45,129 nt of DNA from Methylophaga pinxianii. Lineage in GTDB: Bacteria > Pseudomonadota > Gammaproteobacteria > Nitrosococcales > Methylophagaceae. Position numbers and translations under genes: made by a program. Position 1 is the stretch's first letter. Every line of letters starts with the position of its first letter. This document shows positions 1 through 7,512 of this stretch, one piece after another. The stretch covers positions 1 through 45,129 of the forward strand of contig NZ_JAJAEO010000161.1 of the NCBI RefSeq assembly GCF_020447225.1. Reading direction: 5' to 3'. The notes under the pieces were generated by a model. The model saw only the letters and a list, made by a program, of their open reading frames with translations, searched no databases and was not told where the DNA came from.

Positions 1-98
1 CTCACTGAATTACATGTCGCCAGTTGAATATGCAAAACAGGCCGCATAAAGTAACCAAATCTCATCAAGGGATTGGTACTAACTCAGGGGAAAGGTCA
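1..98 (+). mobile_element. Right end of an IS3-family insertion sequence (partial)
   Basis: The window opens inside a transposase: reading from base 2 gives SLNYMSPVEYAKQAA and then a stop at 47-49, the usual C-terminal ending of IS3-family OrfB (DDE integrase) proteins. About 50 bp further on, the minus strand reading leftwards from base 98 starts TGACCTTTCCCCTGAG, which looks like an IS3-family terminal inverted repeat (TGACC plus a C-run). I infer that the element ends at 98. The other end lies outside the window, so the repeat cannot be matched to a partner. Confidence 0.7.
2..49 (+). CDS. IS3-family transposase OrfB, C-terminal fragment
   Basis: Only the last 15 codons are visible (SLNYMSPVEYAKQAA, stop TAA at 47-49). 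The motif (S)LNY-SP-EY/F is the conserved tail of the rve/DDE integrase domain of IS3-family OrfB proteins. The catalytic residues lie outside the window, so activity cannot be judged. It is probably not a copy of the IS that starts at 45095, because the terminal sequences do not look alike. Confidence 0.7.
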   Translation, partial: SLNYMSPVEYAKQAA

Positions 99-485
99 GT
101 CAGAGAATGAAGATGAAAATTCCTTACTGCTGACAAGTGTAAAGTTTTCATCCATCAGGTCGAATATATTGGCACAGCTCTTCTTTAGAACAGCAAGGTA
201 GTTGCCAGTCTCAATGATCAATATAAATGCATAAACCGTGTCTTCGAAATCATCGTCCAAGAAGTAAACTGGCCGATTAGAAGGAAACACTCTGACCGAA
301 TAGACAAAACTTAAATTTAGATCATCTACATTCCTTTCCTGCCTAAATTGATCAATTACAAATTCACTATCGGGATTCATATTATCAGAGGCAGTGTCGA
401 TGATACTTCTAACTAATTCATCCTCTACAGGCTCATCGACTCTGTAAAATTGTGCATTCTTAGTCAATCTGAGTCTTTCTGGCAC
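96..485 (-). CDS. Unrecognised 129-aa protein, probably 3'-truncated by an IS
   Basis: Starts with GTG at 485 behind a strong Shine-Dalgarno (AAGGAGG, 7 nt upstream), so it looks like a real gene start. The product is acidic, has no signal peptide or obvious membrane segment, and matches no family I recognise. Its stop codon is the first TGA of the inferred IS terminal repeat (96-98). The last codons before it, coding FSSSFSD, run straight into the element, so the native protein was probably longer. A dyad lies 30-45 bp upstream of the start (514-530). Function is unknown. Its place next to an IS in AT-rich DNA suggests an accessory gene. Confidence 0.55.
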   Translation of the reverse strand: MPERLRLTKNAQFYRVDEPVEDELVRSIIDTASDNMNPDSEFVIDQFRQERNVDDLNLSFVYSVRVFPSNRPVYFLDDDFEDTVYAFILIIETGNYLAVLKKSCANIFDLMDENFTLVSSKEFSSSFSD

Positions 486-513
486 TATCCTGCCTCCTTC
501 CTAACAATATAAA

Positions 514-530
514 TGAGGTCTGCGACCTCA
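514..530. promoter_or_regulatory. Inverted repeat upstream of the truncated gene
   Basis: TGAGGTC-tgc-GACCTCA has perfect 7-bp arms and a 3-bp spacer, about 30 bp upstream of the GTG start at 485. On the minus strand it is followed by only a weak T-rich stretch, so it is more likely an operator or leader hairpin than an intrinsic terminator. Confidence 0.35.
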
Positions 531-634
531 TAATAATTATTAACGTGAATGGGTCATAATTATGCCGAACCAAATTCGCGTCAAATAATGCTATGAAATA
601 GTTAATTTTATTCAGGTGGATTTTTACCGATTTC

Positions 635-661
635 ATTAATCGTGAATGATTTACGATTAAT
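635..661. promoter_or_regulatory. AT-rich 9-bp dyad, operator-like
   Basis: ATTAATCGT and ACGATTAAT are perfect inverted repeats separated by 9 bp (centre to centre 18 bp). This geometry suits a dimeric helix-turn-helix repressor. No regulator gene is visible nearby, so the cognate factor, if any, is unknown. Confidence 0.3.
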
Positions 662-986
662 TTTCTGCCTGAGCAGGCTTGGAATAGTGATGTGAGTTGA
701 ATATCCATATCGGTCTCAAAAACGTGAGATGGCTCACAATTTATAGTTTTTTCAAGATCAGCACAAGTATCTGATTTGTTTGGAGTAAAGCATGGCAAAG
801 TCGATATTCAACACACGCATCACGCCATATTCCAAAAATATCTGCCCTACGTGGCTCTGTGGTTAACCTCAAAAGCGGTTGCATCCAAAGATGTATTTTC
901 AAAAACTCATCGGCACATTGTTTGTAATGAGAGGCCGGGCCCGGTTGATGAAAAGCCTAGCCAGTTTTTTCGCCTGAGTTAGGCAA

Positions 987-2348
987 TTAAATATCCACTT
1001 CTTCAAACAGTTCTGGCACTTCGGCATCCCAGCCGAATTTTTCGGTGATGTGTTTACGCATGGTGTCGCTGGCGACTAATTCGCCGTGGGTGACGTAGAC
1101 TTTATCCGGCTTGAGATTGCCCTGCCCTAACCAGGTCAGAATTTCGTTGTAGTCACCATGGGCAGACATGGAATCCAGATTATGGATTTCGGCTTTTACT
1201 GGCCAGTAAGCACCATGGATTTTGACGGATTGGGCCCCATTTACCAACGCATCACCACGGGTGCCAGGGGCTTGGAAGCCCGCGAAGACAATACTGTTGC
1301 GTGGATTCGGTAATAAGGTTTTAAGGTGATGCAGCACTCGACCGCCGGAGGCCATACCGCTGGCCGATACAATCACACATGGATAGCGCATGGTATCCAG
1401 TTCGATGGCTTCTTCTACGGTGCGGATGTACTGAGTTTGATCATCAATCAGCGCGCACTGGCTTTGATCCAGCTTATGTTCTTTGTGGTGTTTGATGAAA
1501 GCTTCAGTGGCCTTGATAGCCATCGGGCTGTTCAGGTAGACCGGCAATTCGGGGATCTTGCCTTCTCCCATGAGTTTATGCACCACATACAGCAGCATTT
1601 GTGCTCGGCCCACGGCAAAGGCTGGCATCAGCGTGATACCACCACGAGCTGCGGTTTTAGTAATGATTTCTGCCAGTACAGCTTCGGGATCTGATTCACC
1701 ATGGAGGCGATCACCGTAGGTGGATTCACATACCAGTACATCTGCGTGCTGCAGTGGTTCGGGCGGTCGCATGATAATGTCGTTTTGTCGTCCCACATCA
1801 CCCGAAAATACCACTGTTCGGTCTGAGCCTTTGTGATGAACATGCACACAGGATGAGCCCAGAATATGTCCCGCGGGGGTAAAGCTGACTTCAAAGCCTT
1901 TTACCGGCTCAAATATTTCGTGGTAATGCAGGGATTCGAAATGTTTTAAGGCTTCTCTGGCGTCTTTTTCGGTAAATAGCGGTTCAGGATTTTTGTGTTT
2001 TGAGAACTTCTTACGTGCAGCATATTTGGCATCTTCTTCTTGCAGATAACCAGCATCTGGCAGCAGCACATTACACAGCTCGTGTGTGGCCTGAGTGCAG
2101 TAGATTTTGCCTTTGAAACCGTTTTTTACCAGCGCTGGCAAATAGCCGGAATGATCTATATGAGCATGGGTGAGTACCACGGCATTGATGGTTGAAGGAT
2201 CGACCGGAAACGGTGCCCAGTTACGCCGCCGCAAGGTTTTCACCCCTTGATACAAACCACAGTCCACCAGTAATCGGTGGTTATCATCAGAAAGCAGGTA
2301 GCGGGAACCGGTTACTGTGTTTGTACCACCGAGAAAGCGAAGTTTCAT
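987..2348 (-). CDS. MBL-fold, beta-CASP RNA-processing exonuclease-like protein
   Basis: Predicted cytoplasmic metallo-hydrolase of 453 aa in the metallo-beta-lactamase/beta-CASP family (CPSF-73/Ysh1-like, COG1236), which acts on RNA. The zinc-binding motif HAHIDH lies at residues 61-66, a further ligand region at GDVGRQND, and the beta-CASP and RNA-specific C-terminal parts (SASGMASGG, then MSAHGD) are intact. I chose the ATG at 2348 (MKLRFLGGTN) because AAGGA sits 10 nt upstream; a TTG 24 nt earlier has no such site. In other gammaproteobacteria homologues are often co-regulated with anaerobic and universal-stress genes, and an FNR/Anr-type site lies upstream here. The exact RNA substrate is unknown. 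Confidence 0.85.
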   Translation of the reverse strand: MKLRFLGGTNTVTGSRYLLSDDNHRLLVDCGLYQGVKTLRRRNWAPFPVDPSTINAVVLTHAHIDHSGYLPALVKNGFKGKIYCTQATHELCNVLLPDAGYLQEEDAKYAARKKFSKHKNPEPLFTEKDAREALKHFESLHYHEIFEPVKGFEVSFTPAGHILGSSCVHVHHKGSDRTVVFSGDVGRQNDIIMRPPEPLQHADVLVCESTYGDRLHGESDPEAVLAEIITKTAARGGITLMPAFAVGRAQMLLYVVHKLMGEGKIPELPVYLNSPMAIKATEAFIKHHKEHKLDQSQCALIDDQTQYIRTVEEAIELDTMRYPCVIVSASGMASGGRVLHHLKTLLPNPRNSIVFAGFQAPGTRGDALVNGAQSVKIHGAYWPVKAEIHNLDSMSAHGDYNEILTWLGQGNLKPDKVYVTHGELVASDTMRKHITEKFGWDAEVPELFEEVDI

Positions 2349-2727
2349 GTACGTTTGATCCTTGTCTGGCAATTGCTGTTAGCTAATGAACAAGTTTACT
2401 GTGATTAAGCTTATTAACTTTTGATATGGGTCAAATCTTTGGTGAACACCTTTTTCTCAATTTATACGCCAAACAGTAATCATGATAAAACTGTTTTCCG
2501 TATTACCACTTTCTTAAACTCGCCGGATATTGATCATATTGATGCAGATTAAGTGTGAATCTATTGATATGTAGTACCGTCTAATTGAAACAGCATTTAC
2601 TTGTTGTGATACTAGAGCGTGGTTATTTAACTTCATCTGTTCTGGCTAAATCCAGAAATCAAAGCGTTTCAGCCTTCTATTACTGCAAGATAGATGTTCT
2701 CTTTAATAACCTTAAGGAATCAACATC
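2349..2727. other. Divergent intergenic region
   Basis: This 379-bp region separates the MBL gene (minus) from the small acidic protein gene (plus). It contains the FNR-like site and -10 described separately on the MBL side. On the right only a Shine-Dalgarno (AAGGA, 2713-2717) is clear. I see no further gene. Confidence 0.5.
2393..2434 (-). promoter_or_regulatory. FNR/Anr-type class II promoter of the MBL gene
   Basis: On the minus strand TTGAC-CCAT-ATCAA (2421-2434) matches the FNR/Anr consensus TTGAT-N4-ATCAA at 9 of 10 defined positions. A TAAACT hexamer at 2393-2398 can serve as -10. A start about 7 nt beyond it (near 2386) would put the site centre at -41.5, exactly the class II FNR geometry. 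Oxygen control of the MBL gene is an inference from this layout. Confidence 0.5.
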
Positions 2728-2943
2728 ATGACACTACAGCAAATAAATCAACAAAAATCAGCTAGCATTTCGACGCTTATTGCCGCTTCTTTGCAGCTCT
2801 CTAAAGACGAAGACAAAGAAGAGAAAAAATCGCCTCAAGTTCCGGATCCTTCGGAAGGCACTTATCAGCCGGCAGATGACCCGGATGATGATAAACAGAA
2901 AGAGGCCGAAAAAGCGCCTCCTATGCCGCAGCCTCCCGCTTGA
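2728..2943 (+). CDS. Small acidic, proline-rich protein of unknown function
   Basis: A 71-aa protein with ATG at 2728, a Shine-Dalgarno (AAGGA) 10 nt upstream and a strong terminator 25 bp after its stop, so it looks like a monocistronic gene. The first 25 residues are Gln/Ser/Ala rich and possibly helical. The rest is disordered, dominated by Asp, Glu, Lys and Pro, and ends in MPQPPA. There is no signal peptide, cysteine or known motif. I do not recognise the family. Confidence 0.55.
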   Translation: MTLQQINQQKSASISTLIAASLQLSKDEDKEEKKSPQVPDPSEGTYQPADDPDDDKQKEAEKAPPMPQPPA

Positions 2944-2968
2944 GTGCTAACAATAGAAATAAAAAAAA

Positions 2969-2999
2969 AGGCCCAGTTTTAGTTCTAAAACCGGGCCTT
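2969..2999. terminator. Bidirectional intrinsic terminator
   Basis: A long stem (GGCCCaGTTTTAG paired with CTAAAACcGGGCC) has an A-run on the left and a T-run on the right, so it can end transcription from both the small acidic gene (plus) and the convergent ycnI-like gene (minus). Confidence 0.85.
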
Positions 3000-3018
3000 T
3001 TTATTTAGCTAATATGAA

Positions 3019-3768
3019 TTAGTGATGATGATGGTGATGTTCACCTGTGCCATCCACCACTTTTACAAACGGTGCCGGGTATTGCAGTAGGGATTGTCCA
3101 TGGCCAGCATGAGCAGAATGATCCATTTCATCCGCTTTGTCCGTCATATCCATTTGCTGATCATGCTGATGTTGATGGGCTTTCGCGTGATCATGTTCAG
3201 CAGAAGGTTCTGGTTTTTTCTTGGGCTGATCTTGCTGATATTCTTCGTCCAGCTCTTCCACATCTTCCATCATATCGATCACGCCTTCCGGAGCAGGTTC
3301 TTCTGGCATGGTCTTTTTGGCTGGTTCGGTTTCCGCAATCTGATCCCATTGTAATTCACCAGATTCACATTTTTGGGTGACAGGAAAATACAGCACACTG
3401 GTCGCACCAACGCCAACACGGCCCCGGAAGATAAATTCATCAAAATGATTATCGCTTAATGTATTTCCCGACCAGGTAATTTGTCTGACGGCTTCGGTTA
3501 TTTCGATACCATCGCGAAAGAACGGCCGTTCGATCGGCTTTTTCACAATTTCCACCTGCCAGCCAGCTTTGGGCATTGGTTGGGTAAATTGCAGTCCTTC
3601 AGGAATATCTACAGTAATCGCTGTGGTCGCAGAAGCATCACAGCCTTGGGTAACAGTCAGCACACCTTTATAGTAGCTGCCACTTTCGGCTTCTGTTTGT
3701 TCCAGCATGACATGTGCATTTGCCAAACCTGGAATCAGCATCGCCAAATAGAGAAGTTTTGTTTTCAT
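3019..3768 (-). CDS. YcnI-like (DUF1775) exported copper-binding protein with natural His6 C-terminus
   Basis: Predicted periplasmic protein of 249 aa. A signal peptide ends ...GLANA, leaving His19 as the new N-terminus (HVMLEQ). In characterised YcnI proteins this His is the copper ligand of a monohistidine brace. The DUF1775 core runs to about residue 160. It is followed by an acidic linker, a His/Met/Asp-rich stretch (HDHAKAHQHQHDQQMDM) and the extreme C-terminus GEHHHHHH before TAA. I chose ATG 3768 because AAGGTGG lies 6 nt upstream; an upstream GTG lacks this. No other copper genes are adjacent. Copper binding or delivery is inferred from the family and the tail. Confidence 0.8.
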   Translation of the reverse strand: MKTKLLYLAMLIPGLANAHVMLEQTEAESGSYYKGVLTVTQGCDASATTAITVDIPEGLQFTQPMPKAGWQVEIVKKPIERPFFRDGIEITEAVRQITWSGNTLSDNHFDEFIFRGRVGVGATSVLYFPVTQKCESGELQWDQIAETEPAKKTMPEEPAPEGVIDMMEDVEELDEEYQQDQPKKKPEPSAEHDHAKAHQHQHDQQMDMTDKADEMDHSAHAGHGQSLLQYPAPFVKVVDGTGEHHHHHH

Positions 3769-3827
3769 ATTTTCCACCTTAGCCGTGGGCGAGATAACGC
3801 CCACAAATGAATAATCAGATCAATATG

Positions 3828-5840
3828 TTACTTAAGCATATCGCGAATATTGGATAAATGGGCTTTGCCACGCTCTTTTCGTTCTTCTGGATCAACCTGT
3901 GTTTTTTCGGTCATCCAAATCAAATCTTCTGGTGGTAACTCTCGAAGGAAACGACTTTCTTCACAATCCACCTTTTCGCCATAACGCTTACGGGTGTTTG
4001 CCAGTGTCATGACCAGGCTGCGTTGCGCCCTTGTAATGCCAACATACGCAAGACGGCGCTCTTCTTCAATGGAGTCTTCTTCGATACTGGTGCGATGCGG
4101 CAGAATTTCCTCTTCCATACCGACAATAAATACATGTGGAAACTCCAGTCCTTTTGCCGCATGTAACGTCATTAAATGTACTGCATCCGCCTGATTTTCA
4201 TCAGCCTGCCGATCCATAATATCCATCAGCGTTAAACGGGCAGCAATATCGCCAATCGATTTTTCTTCGGTATCCTGATCAATCATTCGTTCGATCCAAC
4301 CGACCAGCTCATCAACATTTTCCATGCGGCGATTGGCTTTATTGGGATCGCCACTGACTTCTTCCAGCCAACCACGGTAATTGATTTCCTCAATCATATC
4401 CTTGATGGCATCGAGCAGATTGCCACGGGCAGCGCGATCAGCAATATCAATTAGCCAGCGGGTAAAGATTTCCAAGTTCTGCACAGATTTAGCCGGCAGG
4501 CTTTCGGCGAGTCCCATTTCAAAGCAGGCACCGAACATGCTGGTGTTACGTTTGGCTGCGTATTCACCCAGTGCCTGTAATGTAGATGAACCAATACCGC
4601 GACGAGGGGTATTTATGACCCGTAAAAAAGCATTATCGTCATCCTGATTGGCCAGCAGACGCAGATAGGCCATGATGTCTTTGACTTCGACCCGTGAGAA
4701 AAACGAGGTGCCACCGGTCAAAAAATACGGCACATTATGTTCACGTAAGACTTTTTCCAACGAGCGGGATTGATGATTGCTGCGATACAGAATCGCATAA
4801 TCCTTGAAACTCGCCTGATGTTTGAGCTTGTGATAGAGCAGTTCGGAAATGACTTTTTCCGATTCATGCTCATCATCACGACAACCAATAACCCGAATCG
4901 CATCACCCTCACCCATCGCGCTCCACAGTTTCTTTTCAAAAATATGGGGGTTATGACTTATTAATGTGTTGGCAACACGCAGAATACGGCCCATCGAACG
5001 ATAATTCTGTTCAAGTTTGATCAATTTTAATCGGGGAAAATCCGTTTGCAGTTGCACCAGATTTTCGGGTCGGGCACCACGCCAGGAATAAACTGATTGA
5101 TCATCGTCCCCTACCACGGTGAGCTTTTCACGGATGCCGACCAATTGTTTGACCAGTTCGTACTGACAGCCATTGGTATCCTGGTATTCATCGACCAGCA
5201 GATAATGGATTTTCGCCTGCCATTTCTGCAAAACATCACGATGTTCACGAAACAGAAGCACCGGTTTTAAAATCAGATCATCAAAATCCACGGCGTTATA
5301 GGCCTGCAAAGCCTGCACATAACGTGGATAGACCTTGGCAGCAAATTCTTCCTGGGCACCATCGGCTATCTGGGCGGCTTGCTCGGGCAGGATCAACTGG
5401 TTTTTCCAGTTGGAAATCATGTTTTGCACTTCCTGAGCATGATCGCTGTCGGCGGCAAAATCCCGCCCCATCAAATCGCGAAACACGGCCAGTGAATCCT
5501 GGGCATCAAAAATAGAAAAACCGGGGCGATAACCTAATGATTTACCATCACGACGCAGAATGTTCAAACCAAGCGTATGGAATGTTGAGACCATCAGACC
5601 ACGTGCTGAAGCCTGTCGGGTAGACATCAGATCAGAAACCCGTTCTTTCATTTCACGAGCCGCTTTATTGGTAAAGGTTACGGCGGCGATATTGCTGGCT
5701 TTGATGCCGCATTGCTCGATTAGATAGGCAATCTTACGGGTAATCACCCGCGTCTTGCCACTGCCGGCACCGGCTAATACTAACAACGGTCCATCGATGT
5801 AACGCACAGCTTCCCGCTGTTGCGGATTGAGATCTTTCAC
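3828..5840 (-). CDS. rep: ATP-dependent DNA helicase Rep (SF1A, 3'-5')
   Basis: 670 aa, matching the usual Rep length (about 673). The Q-motif region LNPQQREAV opens the protein, and Walker A GAGSGKT is at 24-30. Motif II DEYQDTN, motif III GDDDQSVYSWRGA, and the C-terminal motifs TLHAAKGLEF and RRLAYVGITRA are all present. Rep supports replisome movement past bound proteins and fork restart. It lies 6 bp downstream of the broken comM gene on the same strand, so it may be co-transcribed from the comM side. The UvrD/PcrA paralogue is an alternative, but the N-terminus and length fit Rep better. Confidence 0.9.
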   Translation of the reverse strand: MKDLNPQQREAVRYIDGPLLVLAGAGSGKTRVITRKIAYLIEQCGIKASNIAAVTFTNKAAREMKERVSDLMSTRQASARGLMVSTFHTLGLNILRRDGKSLGYRPGFSIFDAQDSLAVFRDLMGRDFAADSDHAQEVQNMISNWKNQLILPEQAAQIADGAQEEFAAKVYPRYVQALQAYNAVDFDDLILKPVLLFREHRDVLQKWQAKIHYLLVDEYQDTNGCQYELVKQLVGIREKLTVVGDDDQSVYSWRGARPENLVQLQTDFPRLKLIKLEQNYRSMGRILRVANTLISHNPHIFEKKLWSAMGEGDAIRVIGCRDDEHESEKVISELLYHKLKHQASFKDYAILYRSNHQSRSLEKVLREHNVPYFLTGGTSFFSRVEVKDIMAYLRLLANQDDDNAFLRVINTPRRGIGSSTLQALGEYAAKRNTSMFGACFEMGLAESLPAKSVQNLEIFTRWLIDIADRAARGNLLDAIKDMIEEINYRGWLEEVSGDPNKANRRMENVDELVGWIERMIDQDTEEKSIGDIAARLTLMDIMDRQADENQADAVHLMTLHAAKGLEFPHVFIVGMEEEILPHRTSIEEDSIEEERRLAYVGITRAQRSLVMTLANTRKRYGEKVDCEESRFLRELPPEDLIWMTEKTQVDPEERKERGKAHLSNIRDMLK

Positions 5841-5846
5841 TAAATA

Positions 5847-7349
5847 TTAATTCGCTGTGTCGAGGCGTCGATAGCCGATGGCTTCTGTTAAATGAACTGT
5901 TTGAATGGTGGATGAACCGGCCAAATCCGCAATGGTGCGGGCAACTTTTAAAATACGATGATAGGCCCGAGCCGATAGTCCAAAACGGCTGATGGCATTT
6001 TCTACTAATTGAAAATCCTGATCTGACAAGGTGCAAAAAACCTCTAGTTCTTTATGTTGCAGGGACGCATTGGCTTTGGAGGCACGTTCCAGTTGAATCT
6101 GTCGCGCTTGAATAACCCGCTGCCGAACCACTTCACTGGACTCCGGTGGCACATCATCAGGCTTAGGCCGCAACAGTTTTTTATCCACTGCCGGCACCTC
6201 CATCAACATATCAATGCGATCCAATAACGGGCCGGAGATCTTACCACGGTAACGCCTGACTTGCTCCTCTGTGCAATAACATCTTGCCTGCCCCAGATAA
6301 CCGCATGGGCAGGGATTCATTGCGGCAACCAATTGAAATCGTGAAGGAAATTCTGCCTGATTGGCAGCGCGGGATATCGTGATTTTTCCTGATTCAATTG
6401 GCTCGCGTAAAACTTCTAATACTTTACGATCAAACTCCGGGAGTTCATCCAAAAATAATACGCCTTGATGTGCCAGCGAAATCTCTCCCGGTTTAGGCTG
6501 GCTGCCGCCACCAACTAAAGCCACAGCAGAAGCGGTGTGATGTGGTGCACGAAAAGGTCGTTGCATCCAGTTTTCTACCTGAAATCCGGCAGAGGATATT
6601 GAGTGAATGGTTGCCGTTTCAATCGCCTCCTGCTCAGTCATTGGCGGCAGGATTCCGGGAAGACGACTTGCCAGCATGGTTTTTCCAGTACCGGGAGGTC
6701 CAGCGAAAAGTAGGCTATGAGATCAGGCAGCAGCAATTTCTAAAGCCCGTCTGGCGGATGCCTGACCACGCACATCAGCTAAATCAGCATAGTTATTTTG
6801 AATATGCTGATATTGGTTGATATTAGCTGGTAAGCGCAGTTGATCATGCAAATGAGCACAGACTTCCAGCAGCGTTTTGGCAGCAAAACTCTCACCCTGC
6901 TTGGTAAGCGCTGCCTCTTCGGCATTCTCAAATGGCACCATCAATTGTCGATTGGCTTCAGCCGCCGCTAAAGCCGTGGGTAACACACCACGAACCGCCC
7001 GTAATTCACCAGTCAGACCCAACTCACCAATAAACTCCATATGACTTAGTGATTGCAACGGAATTTGATTGGAAGCCGCCAGAATGCCAAGCGCAATCGG
7101 CAAATCAAACCGCCCGCCTTCTTTGGGCAAATCAGCCGGGGCAAGATTGATGGTGATACGTTGCTGAGGAAAAGTGAACTGGGAGTTAATCAACGCCGAA
7201 CGAACGCGATCCTTGCTTTCCTTTACTGCTGTTTCGGCCATGCCGACAATCGACAAACTGGGCAGACCATTAGAAAGATGCACTTCAACGGTCACTGCCT
7301 GAGCATAAATACCGGTCAAAGCACGACTGTAAACCGTGGCAATACTCAT
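5847..7349 (-). pseudogene. comM: comM (YifB-family) interrupted by an in-frame TGA
   Basis: ComM is a Mg-chelatase-like AAA+ helicase that promotes branch migration of incoming DNA in natural transformation. The reading frame is full length (500 codons; E. coli protein about 506 aa) but codon 209 is TGA (6723-6725). It reads EIAAA-stop-SHSLLFAGPPGTGKT, where the family has a glycine, so a single GGA-to-TGA change explains it. Everything after the stop is in frame and conserved: Walker A GPPGTGKT at about 217-224, Walker B VLFLDELPEF and the C-terminal Mg-chelatase domain. The break removes the whole ATPase unless the stop is read through or is a sequencing error. No good internal start exists (next ATG 6677 lies in Walker A). 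The start MSIATVYSRAL is at 7349. Confidence 0.85.
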
Positions 7350-7464
7350 ATTCCTTCCCTGGAAAATTAGTGTGTGTTGATTCTAGACGATTAAAGCTAT
7401 GTGATGAAGGCCAAAGGTGACTTAATCAAAACTGGTTATCAGTTTCCTCCATCAATAATAAAAA

Positions 7465-7495
7465 GGAGGTCAGACATTTTACATGTCTGACCTCC
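7465..7495 (-). terminator. Intrinsic terminator of the TonB receptor gene
   Basis: Perfect 12-bp arms GGAGGTCAGACA and TGTCTGACCTCC surround a 7-nt loop. On the minus strand they are followed by TTTTTATT. It lies 18 bp after the receptor's stop codon. Confidence 0.9.
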
Positions 7496-7512
7496 ATGAT
7501 CCGCAGATAGGT

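Larger units (their letters stand above)
486..986. other. Gene-poor AT-rich stretch with dyads
   Basis: No convincing gene fills this 500-bp gap. Open frames here have no recognisable product and conflict with the SD-supported start at 485. The stretch holds two dyads and a GCCTG-AG-CAGGC palindrome at 667-678. A very short reading frame (ATG 792, stop near 864) follows a good Shine-Dalgarno (GGAG) and may be the remnant of a decayed gene. Together with the adjacent IS this looks like a degraded accessory region. Confidence 0.4.

Noticed and set aside
460-798. 112-codon open frame on the minus strand
   Set aside because: It overlaps the Shine-Dalgarno and start of the better supported gene at 96-485, crosses two dyads and has no recognisable product.
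776-982. 68-codon open frame on the plus strand
   Set aside because: It begins at TTG with no ribosome-binding site and has no family resemblance. Only a 24-codon frame at 792 has a good Shine-Dalgarno, mentioned as a possible remnant.
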